Assembly (NCBI GenBank): GCA_021823905.1
Contig: JAKALX010000233.1
Location: forward strand, 1-6,239
DNA: 6,239 nucleotides
From: Chloroflexota bacterium
Lineage (GTDB): Bacteria; Chloroflexota; Dehalococcoidia; Tepidiformales; Tepidiformaceae
Direction: 5' to 3'
Position numbers and translations under genes: made by a program. Numbering within the stretch: the first letter of the stretch is position 1; the number at the start of each line of letters is the position of its first letter. Positions 1 through 5,749 of the stretch are shown piece after piece. The notes under the pieces are model-generated. The model was not told the DNA's origin and ran no database searches. It worked only from the letters and a program-made list of their open reading frames with translations.

Positions 1-173
1 CGCCAGGTCCAATCACGAACCCCGGCCTCGCATCGCTACAGGCGGTCGCGAACCCGGCGACCACGAAGTACTACTACTTCGTGGCCGACGCGAAGAAGGC
101 GGACGGCTCGCACGTCTTCGCGGAGACGAGCGCCCAACACCAACAGAACATCCGCCAGTACGGCGCCCCATGA
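1..173 (+). CDS. mltG: Endolytic murein transglycosylase MltG, C-terminal end only
   Basis: The last 56 codons of a gene that begins left of the window, read from position 3 to a TGA at 171-173. MltG (YceG family) is an inner-membrane lytic transglycosylase that cuts nascent glycan strands and so limits peptidoglycan strand length. The visible tail matches the conserved end of the family: PGPITNPGLASLQAV, then NPATTKYYYFVADA, then a GSHVFAETSAQHQQNIRQY segment, which resembles the usual NPGL(A)S(L/I)xA, YxYFV and HxFxxTxxEHNxNV motifs. The N-terminal membrane anchor, any LysM-like region and the catalytic glutamate are outside the window. Its stop overlaps the aroE start as ATGA, so the two genes are probably co-translated. 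The assignment is firm for the family, but nothing can be said about full length or activity. Confidence 0.9.
   Translation, partial: PGPITNPGLASLQAVANPATTKYYYFVADAKKADGSHVFAETSAQHQQNIRQYGAP
61..84. repeat. Perfect 10-bp inverted repeat inside mltG
   Basis: The left arm CCACGAAGTA (61-70) and the right arm TACTTCGTGG (75-84) are exact reverse complements separated by the four bases CTAC. The RNA could form a 10-bp stem with a tetraloop about 86 bases before the aroE start codon. The repeat lies inside the codons for TTKYYYFVA, and the K/Y/F codons AAG, TAC and TTC are naturally symmetric, so part of the palindrome follows from the protein. There is no T tract after it, so it is not an intrinsic terminator. 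Confidence 0.55.
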
Positions 174-1027
174 CCAGGATCGCCGGCATCATCGGCCATC
201 CCGTGGCACATTCGCTCTCGCCGGTGTTTCAGGGCGCGGCCTTTCGCGCCTCGGGTCTCGACGTGAGCTACGAGCTCTGGGACACACTTCCGCAAGTGCT
301 CCCCGGCCGCGTCGTCTCGCTTCGCGATCCGAAATACCTTGGCGCGAACGTCACCATTCCCCATAAGGAAGCGGTCATTCCGCTGCTAGACGAGCTTGGT
401 GGCCAGAGCGCCCGCGTTGGCGCGGTGAACACGATCGTCAATCGCGCTGGCCGGCTCTTCGGATTCAACACCGACGGGCCCGGTTTCGTGGCGGCCCTTC
501 GCAACGAGGCCGGCTGGGACCCCGCGGGGAAGTCGCTGCTCCTCCTGGGCGCCGGTGGCGCGGCCCGCGGCATCGCCTTCGCCCTGGCCGAAACACGCCC
601 GAATCTGATCGGCATCTGGAACCGAACGCCGGAGCGCGCCGCGCGGCTTGTCATGGATCTTGCCGCCACGGGGGCGCGCGTTGCGGCAGCCCCGGCGGCG
701 GATCCATCGGGTTACGATGCCATTGTGAACTGCACCTCGGTCGGCATGCACGGCGGCGGAGCGGACGCGTCCACGCCCTGCGACCTTGGCCAGGCTCGGC
801 CCGACGCCCTGGTGGTGGACGTTGTCTACGCCCCCGAGCGCACGCCGTTCCTCGCGGAGGCTGAGGGCCGCGGCCTGAAGACGCTGGGCGGCCTGCCGAT
901 GCTCGTCTACCAGGGAGCGCTCGCCTTCGAGCTCTGGACCGGCGTCAGCGCGCCCGTCGAGGTCATGTTCGACGCCGCCCGCGACGAGCTGCGGAGGCGC
1001 GAATCGCAACGCGGAGGTTCCGCGTGA
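170..1027 (+). CDS. aroE: Shikimate dehydrogenase (NADP+)
   Basis: A 285-residue protein, slightly longer than the usual 270-280. AroE reduces 3-dehydroshikimate to shikimate with NADPH (step 4 of the shikimate pathway) in the cytosol. The substrate domain shows HSLSP at 14-18 (the two shikimate-contacting serines), GANVTIPHK at 58-66 with catalytic Lys66, VNTIV at 86-90 and GFNTDG at 98-103 with catalytic Asp102. The nucleotide domain shows the glycine-rich loop LLGAGGAARG at 125-134, then NRT at 151-153, the basic cluster typical of NADP-preferring AroE. NCTSVGM follows at 187-193, and the C-terminal GGLPMLVYQGA has Gln248. The start is fixed by the ATGA overlap with mltG and by MTRIAGIIGHPVAHSLSP aligning with family N-termini. 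No Shine-Dalgarno sequence is visible upstream, so initiation probably depends on ribosomes finishing mltG. All key residues are present, so an active enzyme rather than a YdiB or quinate paralogue is likely. Confidence 0.97.
   Translation: MTRIAGIIGHPVAHSLSPVFQGAAFRASGLDVSYELWDTLPQVLPGRVVSLRDPKYLGANVTIPHKEAVIPLLDELGGQSARVGAVNTIVNRAGRLFGFNTDGPGFVAALRNEAGWDPAGKSLLLLGAGGAARGIAFALAETRPNLIGIWNRTPERAARLVMDLAATGARVAAAPAADPSGYDAIVNCTSVGMHGGGADASTPCDLGQARPDALVVDVVYAPERTPFLAEAEGRGLKTLGGLPMLVYQGALAFELWTGVSAPVEVMFDAARDELRRRESQRGGSA
1013..1017 (+). promoter_or_regulatory. Strong Shine-Dalgarno for the GTG-started gene
   Basis: GGAGG ends six bases before the GTG at 1024. It lies inside the last codons of aroE and supports the non-ATG start that gives the GTGA overlap. 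Confidence 0.75.
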
Positions 1028-1698
1028 TCGTCTTCGGTTCCGTCGTCACGCTCGCGATCTTTCTCTTCGTGGGCTGGGCCGTCTCGACCGAGATGTTCCA
1101 GCACCGAGCCTGGCGCCGGCGCGTGGAGTCCGGCGACGTCGACATCGTGGCGGCGCTGGTCGAGGAAGCGCTGGCCGCGTGGCGCCGTGCGCGCGCTCCG
1201 AAAGGCATCAGCCCGAACCTCTGGTCCAGCGTCCAGGGCGCGCAGCTCATCTCCGTAGAATCCGACTCAGCGACACTCTCGACTTCGGCGGAGGCCGAGT
1301 TTCGCTCCGAGGCTGGCCAGCGCGTCCAGACCACCAGCGCCCTCGACGCGGCGATCGCCGCCGCCGCGAAGCTCGTCGACATGATGATGTACGATGTCCC
1401 CAACCTTCGGCTCGGCCGCGTCCGCGTCGACGTGTACTCCACCTTCTCCTCTCCCGATGGCGCTCCCGTGCAACAACCCATTCTGACAACCACCGCCGAC
1501 AGAAGCGTGGCTGAAGAGCTCGCGTGGGAGGCCATGACCCCGGCAGAGGTTCTCGGCCGCTTCGAAACCACCTACCAGCGATCGGAGTCCGGCCAGCCCG
1601 TGGCGATCGTGCTGGCGCCGCTCGAAGGCAGCCTGCCACGGCCCGCGGCCGAGGCAGCGGCGGAGTTCGCGCGCGAGCGAGAGAAGGGAGCGCATTGA
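1024..1698 (+). CDS. Membrane-anchored protein of unknown function between aroE and aroC
   Basis: A 224-residue protein that I do not recognise. It starts with GTG, overlapping the aroE stop as GTGA and preceded by a well-spaced GGAGG. Residues 2-20 (IVFGSVVTLAIFLFVGWAV) form one hydrophobic segment. The arginine-rich stretch HRAWRRR (27-33) follows, so the positive-inside rule places the rest in the cytoplasm. Residues 38-57 look like an amphipathic helix (DVDIVAALVEEALAAWRRAR), and 105-122 a second, alanine-rich helix. Residues 131-160 look like two beta strands around a turn (RVRVDVYSTF, SSPDG, PILTTTADR). A helix containing AEELAWEAMTPAEVLGRF (163-180) comes next, and the C-terminal tail is Ala/Glu/Arg-rich. 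No catalytic motif, cysteine pair or nucleotide loop is visible, so this may be a structural or adaptor protein. Tight coupling to aroE and aroC shows co-expression but not a shikimate role. In Mycobacterium the same slot holds a prepilin-peptidase-like protein, but this sequence lacks the multi-pass topology of that family. Confidence 0.85.
   Translation: MIVFGSVVTLAIFLFVGWAVSTEMFQHRAWRRRVESGDVDIVAALVEEALAAWRRARAPKGISPNLWSSVQGAQLISVESDSATLSTSAEAEFRSEAGQRVQTTSALDAAIAAAAKLVDMMMYDVPNLRLGRVRVDVYSTFSSPDGAPVQQPILTTTADRSVAEELAWEAMTPAEVLGRFETTYQRSESGQPVAIVLAPLEGSLPRPAAEAAAEFAREREKGAH
1684..1690 (+). promoter_or_regulatory. Shine-Dalgarno for aroC
   Basis: AAGGGAG lies seven bases before the ATG at 1698. 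It selects this start over in-frame upstream codons from 1524, whose translation overlaps the preceding gene and has no resemblance to chorismate synthase. Confidence 0.65.
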
Positions 1699-2876
1699 TG
1701 GGCCAGTTCCGCTGGCTGACCGCGGGCGAGAGCCACGGCAAGGGCCTCACGATGATCGTCGAGGGCCTGCCCTCCGGCCTCCCGCTGTCCGAAGCCGACA
1801 TCGAGCCCGACCTGGTCCGCCGCCAGGGTGGCTATGGCCGCGGCGGCCGCATGAAGATCGAGCAGGACCACGCCGAGATCATGGCCGGCGTCCGCCACGG
1901 CAAGACGCTTGGCTCGCCCCTCGCCCTCTGGATCCAGAACCGTGATTGGGTGAACTGGACCGAAAAGATGGCGGTCGAGCCGGTCGAAGCGGAAATCGAG
2001 CGCGTTACCCGCATGCGGCCGGGTCACGCTGACCTCCCGGGCGCCATCAAGTACAACTTCGACGACGTCCGCAACGTCCTCGAGCGCGCCAGCGCTCGGG
2101 AGACCGCGGCGCGCGTCGCGGTTGGCGCCGTCGCGAAGCGCCTCCTCGCCGAGTTCGGCGTCGTCTTTCACAGCCACACGCTCTCCATCGCGGACGTCTG
2201 GGCCGAGCTGCCCGAAGTCGTTGACTGGGACGCGGTCGAGGCTGATCCCGTTCGCTGCGCGGACACCGCATCCGGCGAGAAGATGGTTGCCGCCATCAAC
2301 GCGGCCAAACCCGACGGCGATACGGTCGGCGGCGAGATCGAAGTCCGCGTCTCCGGCGTCCCCATGGGACTCGGCAGCCATGTGCACTGGGACCGCAAGC
2401 TCGACGGCCGTATCGCCCAGGCCGTCGTCAGCATCAACGCCTTCAAGGGCGTGTCGTTCGGCTCGGGGTTCGAGGGCGCGCATCGTCGCGGCTCCCAGGT
2501 TCACGACGTCATCCTCCCGATCGCCGAGTGGAACGGCCTGCCCTGGCGGCATGCCACGAACAACCACGGCGGGATCGAAGGCGGCACGAGCACGGGCGAG
2601 GAGATCGTCGTCCGGGCCGCGGTCAAACCGATCCCGACGCTCGCCCACCCGCTCCCCTCGGTCGATCTCGACACCGGCGAGGAGGTGCTCGCGCATTACG
2701 AGCGCAGCGACGTGTGTGTGGTCCCGGCGGCCGGCGTCGTCGCCGAGGCGATGATCGCGGCTGTCCTCGCGGATGCGTGGCTCGAAAAATTCGGCGGAGA
2801 CTCGCTCCAGGAGACGCGTTCCAACGTGGAGCGCTACCTGGCCGAGATGCTTCCGCCGCGCGGCCGGCGCGAGTGA
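1698..2876 (+). CDS. aroC: Chorismate synthase
   Basis: A 392-residue protein, close to the longer (about 390-400 residue) bacterial chorismate synthases. It converts EPSP to chorismate, the last step of the common aromatic pathway, using reduced FMN as a catalytic cofactor in a cytosolic tetramer. All three family signatures are visible: TAGESHGKGL at 8-17 with His13, RPGHADLPGAIKY at 107-119 with His110, and ASARETAARV at 131-140. These are followed by NNHGGIEGGTSTGEEIV at 288-304 and RSDVCVVPAAGVVAEAM at 336-352. The start is the ATG in TGATG, sharing one base with the upstream stop, and gives the canonical N-terminus MGQFRWLTAGESHG. No FMN-reductase domain is fused, so the enzyme is presumably of the monofunctional type that relies on separately supplied reduced flavin. 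Its position directly before aroKB places it in the shikimate operon. I see no damage or missing catalytic residue. Confidence 0.98.
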   Translation: MGQFRWLTAGESHGKGLTMIVEGLPSGLPLSEADIEPDLVRRQGGYGRGGRMKIEQDHAEIMAGVRHGKTLGSPLALWIQNRDWVNWTEKMAVEPVEAEIERVTRMRPGHADLPGAIKYNFDDVRNVLERASARETAARVAVGAVAKRLLAEFGVVFHSHTLSIADVWAELPEVVDWDAVEADPVRCADTASGEKMVAAINAAKPDGDTVGGEIEVRVSGVPMGLGSHVHWDRKLDGRIAQAVVSINAFKGVSFGSGFEGAHRRGSQVHDVILPIAEWNGLPWRHATNNHGGIEGGTSTGEEIVVRAAVKPIPTLAHPLPSVDLDTGEEVLAHYERSDVCVVPAAGVVAEAMIAAVLADAWLEKFGGDSLQETRSNVERYLAEMLPPRGRRE

Positions 2877-2878
2877 GG
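2875..2878 (+). promoter_or_regulatory. Shine-Dalgarno for aroKB
   Basis: GAGG overlaps the aroC stop and ends five bases before the ATG at 2884. A GTG at 2881 is in frame but leaves only two bases of spacing, so the ATG giving MAPKRIFLIG is preferred. Confidence 0.55.
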
Positions 2879-2883
2879 CAGTG

Positions 2884-4548
2884 ATGGCGCCCAAGCGCAT
2901 CTTCCTCATCGGGCTCTCCGGCGCCGGCAAGTCGACGGTCGGGAAGCTCCTCGCCGCGCGCCTGGGCTGGGAGTTCGCGGACAGCGACGCGGCGATCGAA
3001 GCGGCCGCCGCCCAGGCGATCCCCGACATCTTCCGCGAAGAAGGGGAAGGCAGCTTCCGTGCCCGGGAAGCCGACGCGCTGGCCGCTCTCGCCAATCGGG
3101 AACCCGTGGTCGTCGCCACCGGCGGCGGCGCCCCTACGACCGAGGCCGCCCGGCGCGCGATGGGCAACGGCTTTGTCGTCTGGCTGGCCGTCTCGCCTGA
3201 GACCGCCGCCAGCCGCCTCGAAAAGAACCCGGACACAGAGAGCCGGCCGCTCCTCGAAGGCGACCCGGCGGGCCGGCTCGCGTCGCTCCTCGCTGCCCGC
3301 CTCGAGTACTACCAGCGGGCCGACGCTTCCATCGACGTCGACGCGCTTTCACCCGAGCAGGCAGCCGCCGAAATCGAGCAGCTCTGGGTCGAATGGCGAA
3401 GCCATCCCGCTCCCGGCCACGAGCGCTTCTTCACGCCCGAGGTTTCCCGTGCGGACGCCGCTCAACGGCCCCACGTCGCGGCGGTCGTTCGCACCCCGCT
3501 GGCCTCGTACCCGGTGATCGTCGAAGACGGCGCACTCGACCTGCTCGGCGCGGTCTGCCGCGACGAGGGGCTCTCCGGCCGCGCGTTTCTCATCAGCGAC
3601 GACCAGATCGGTCCGTTGTATGGCGCTCGCACGGTTGCCGCCCTGAGCGCTGCGGGCTATGCCTGCGAAACTTTCACCATTCCCGCGGGCGAAGAGCACA
3701 AGAACCTCGCCACGCTGTCCAGCGTCTACGACTGGCTCCTCGCAAGCCGCGTCGAGCGCTCGGACTTCGCGGTCTGCCTGGGCGGTGGCGTCGTAACCGA
3801 CCTCGCCGGCTACGCGGCGGCGACGATCCTGCGCGGGATCGACTTCATCCACGTTCCCACGTCGCTCCTCGCTATGGTCGACGCCTCAATCGGCGGCAAG
3901 ACCGGCGTCGACCACGCGCGCGGCAAGAACATGATCGGCGCGTTCGCTCAGCCGAGGGCCGTCGTCATCGATCCGTCGCTCCTCGCGACGTTGCCCGAGC
4001 GCCACCTGCGCAACGGTTGGGCCGAGGTCATCAAGCACGGATTCATCCTCGATGAGGCCCTCTGCCGGGAGCTCGAAGCCGCCGCCGGCGACCCACGAAC
4101 GATGATGTCCGCGCGGCTCATCGGTTGGAGCGCCGCCATCAAGGCTGGCGTGGTCTCCGAGGACGAGCGCGAGTCCGGCCGCCGCACGCTGCTCAACTAC
4201 GGCCATACGATCGGCCATGCGATCGAGGCGGTGACCGGCTACAGCTCCGTTTTACATGGCGAGGCGGTTGCGATCGGCATGCGCGCGGCCGGGCTGATCG
4301 CGGCCGAGATGGGGCTTCTTGCCGCCGACGGCCTTGAACGGCAGCAGAAGCTCATCCGCGCGGCTGGCCTGCCCGAGTCCGTTCCCGGTGTCTCGGCCGA
4401 CGCGGTGCTCGATGCAACCCTCTCGGACAAGAAAGTCCGTGGCGGCGAGGTGCGCTGGGTGCTGCTCGAAGGCATCGGCCACGCCGTCATTCGCGGCGGC
4501 GTACCCGGCGACCTTGTCCGGCGAGCCGTCCAGACAGTCGTCGCCTGA
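2884..4548 (+). CDS. aroKB: Bifunctional shikimate kinase / 3-dehydroquinate synthase fusion
   Basis: A 554-residue fusion of two cytosolic shikimate enzymes. Residues 1-171 form shikimate kinase (ATP-dependent 3-phosphorylation of shikimate, step 5). It has the P-loop GLSGAGKST at 10-18, DSD at 33-35, Arg59 in GSFR, the GGG turn at 80-82, the lid motif RPLL at 121-124 and Arg139 before YYQRA. Residues 172-196 are a polar linker rich in Pro, His and Arg. Residues about 197-554 form 3-dehydroquinate synthase (DAHP to 3-dehydroquinate, step 2, with NAD+ and a divalent metal). They show IPAGEEHK at 266-273, CLGGGVVTDLAGY at 298-310, Arg317, VDASIGGKTGVD at 332-343 and GKNMIG at 347-352. The metal ligands are Glu381 (EVIKHG), His441 (NYGHTIGH) and His458 (HGEAV). 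Both halves are full length. The reading frame runs through with no stop, start or ribosome site at the domain boundary, so this is a true fusion. AroKB fusions are known, for example in Thermotoga maritima. The two steps are not consecutive, so simple substrate channelling is not implied. Confidence 0.97.
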   Translation: MAPKRIFLIGLSGAGKSTVGKLLAARLGWEFADSDAAIEAAAAQAIPDIFREEGEGSFRAREADALAALANREPVVVATGGGAPTTEAARRAMGNGFVVWLAVSPETAASRLEKNPDTESRPLLEGDPAGRLASLLAARLEYYQRADASIDVDALSPEQAAAEIEQLWVEWRSHPAPGHERFFTPEVSRADAAQRPHVAAVVRTPLASYPVIVEDGALDLLGAVCRDEGLSGRAFLISDDQIGPLYGARTVAALSAAGYACETFTIPAGEEHKNLATLSSVYDWLLASRVERSDFAVCLGGGVVTDLAGYAAATILRGIDFIHVPTSLLAMVDASIGGKTGVDHARGKNMIGAFAQPRAVVIDPSLLATLPERHLRNGWAEVIKHGFILDEALCRELEAAAGDPRTMMSARLIGWSAAIKAGVVSEDERESGRRTLLNYGHTIGHAIEAVTGYSSVLHGEAVAIGMRAAGLIAAEMGLLAADGLERQQKLIRAAGLPESVPGVSADAVLDATLSDKKVRGGEVRWVLLEGIGHAVIRGGVPGDLVRRAVQTVVA

Positions 4549-5738
4549 TGTTCCGCTTTACCCTCACGTCGGCTGATCGCTCACCCGTCGCGCCACGCAC
4601 GGGGCTGATTGAGACGACCCACGGCGAGATCCGTACGCCGGCGTTCATGCCTGTCGGCACGCTGGCCACCGTCAAATCGCTCCTGCCTGAAGAGGTGGCC
4701 GCGACGGGCGCCCAGGTTCTCCTGGTGAACGCATATCACCTCTTCCTACGGCCGGGACACGAGCTCATCGCCAAGCTCGGAGGCGTTCATCGCTTCATGG
4801 ACTGGCAGGGCCCGATCCTTTCGGACAGCGGTGGCTTCCAGGTGTTCAGCCTGGCGAAGCTGCGGAGGGTGGGAGAGGACGGGGTTGTCTTTCGCTCCCA
4901 CGTCGACGGCTCGGAACACCACTACACGCCCGAGATCGCGCTGGCGGTGCAGCGCGCGCTCGGGATTGACATCGCCATGCCGCTCGACCACGTGCTCGCC
5001 GGCGACGCGGCCATCGAACCGGCGCGCGACGCGGCCGAACGCACGATCCGCTGGTACGAACGGTCGCGCGCCGCCGCCGGCGATCTGACCGTTTTCGCCA
5101 TCGTCCAGGGGGGCGTCCATCCCGAGTTGCGCCGCTGGCACGCCCGCGAGCTCGCTGCCCTTGACGCTCCCGGCTACAGCATCGGGGGCCTCTCGGTGGG
5201 GGAAGCGAAAGACGACATGTGGGCGATGACCGAGGTCGTCGCCGCCGAGCTCCCGGCCGACCGGCCGCGCTACCTGATGGGCGTCGGCAGCCCCGAGGAC
5301 CTGGTGAACGGCATCGCGCGCGGCGTCGACATGTTTGACTGCGTTCTGCCGACGCGTCTCGGTCGCAACGGCGCGCTCTTCACCGACACCGGCCGCGTGA
5401 GCGCGAACAACACCCGCTTCCGCGACGATCCCGGCCCGATCGACCACGACTGCGACTGCCCGCTCTGCACCCGCTTCTCGATGGCCTACCTGCACCACCT
5501 CTTCCGCAACGACGAGCTCCTCGCTTACCGCCTCGCGAGCGTCCACAACATCCGCTACCTGGTGCGGCTGACGGAGCGCGCGCACGCCGCGATCGATGGC
5601 GGAACATTTCAGGCGTTTGCCGAGCAGTTCCTCAGGCAATACCACCCGGCAAGCGAGTCGGTTCGGAGCCAGCAAAAGGCGAAGTGGCTTCAACGCACGA
5701 TCGGGCGGACGGAGGCCGAAACGGCTGGAGAAGACTGA
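4548..5738 (+). CDS. tgt: tRNA-guanine transglycosylase
   Basis: A 396-residue protein, about 20 longer than typical Tgt (near 375) because of a polar C-terminal tail. Tgt swaps the wobble guanine (G34) of GUN-anticodon tRNAs for a 7-deazaguanine: preQ1 in most bacteria, queuine in eukaryotes. Visible residues are LSDSGGFQVF at 91-100 with general acid/base Asp93, Asp147 for base recognition, IVQGG with Gln187, and IGGLSVGE at 212-219. FDCVLPTR has the nucleophile Asp264, and the zinc site is CDCPLC (Cys302, 304, 307) with His333. The fold is therefore intact and probably active. One departure stands out: the usual bacterial DEC after the first pocket strand is here DHV (147-149), so the cysteine that lines the preQ1 pocket is a valine, as in eukaryotic Tgt. 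The start overlaps the aroKB stop as TGATG, with no clear Shine-Dalgarno, suggesting coupled initiation. The usual neighbours queA, yajC and secD are absent. Confidence 0.97.
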   Translation: MFRFTLTSADRSPVAPRTGLIETTHGEIRTPAFMPVGTLATVKSLLPEEVAATGAQVLLVNAYHLFLRPGHELIAKLGGVHRFMDWQGPILSDSGGFQVFSLAKLRRVGEDGVVFRSHVDGSEHHYTPEIALAVQRALGIDIAMPLDHVLAGDAAIEPARDAAERTIRWYERSRAAAGDLTVFAIVQGGVHPELRRWHARELAALDAPGYSIGGLSVGEAKDDMWAMTEVVAAELPADRPRYLMGVGSPEDLVNGIARGVDMFDCVLPTRLGRNGALFTDTGRVSANNTRFRDDPGPIDHDCDCPLCTRFSMAYLHHLFRNDELLAYRLASVHNIRYLVRLTERAHAAIDGGTFQAFAEQFLRQYHPASESVRSQQKAKWLQRTIGRTEAETAGED

Positions 5739-5749
5739 TCCGAGCGCGG

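Noticed and set aside
1524..1697. A possible N-terminal extension of chorismate synthase by 58 residues.
   Set aside because: The extension reads in an alternative frame of the preceding gene and is unlike any chorismate synthase. The ATG at 1698 has a spaced ribosome site and gives the canonical start.
2773..2883. A possible N-terminal extension of AroKB by 37 residues inside aroC.
   Set aside because: It is basic shadow sequence of aroC. MAPKRIFLIGLSGAGKS from 2884 begins just where shikimate kinases normally do.
1572..3236. A 554-codon open frame on the minus strand across aroC and the start of aroKB.
   Set aside because: It is antisense to two genes with unmistakable motifs and shows no family motif of its own. 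Long antisense frames are expected in GC-rich DNA with strong third-position bias.
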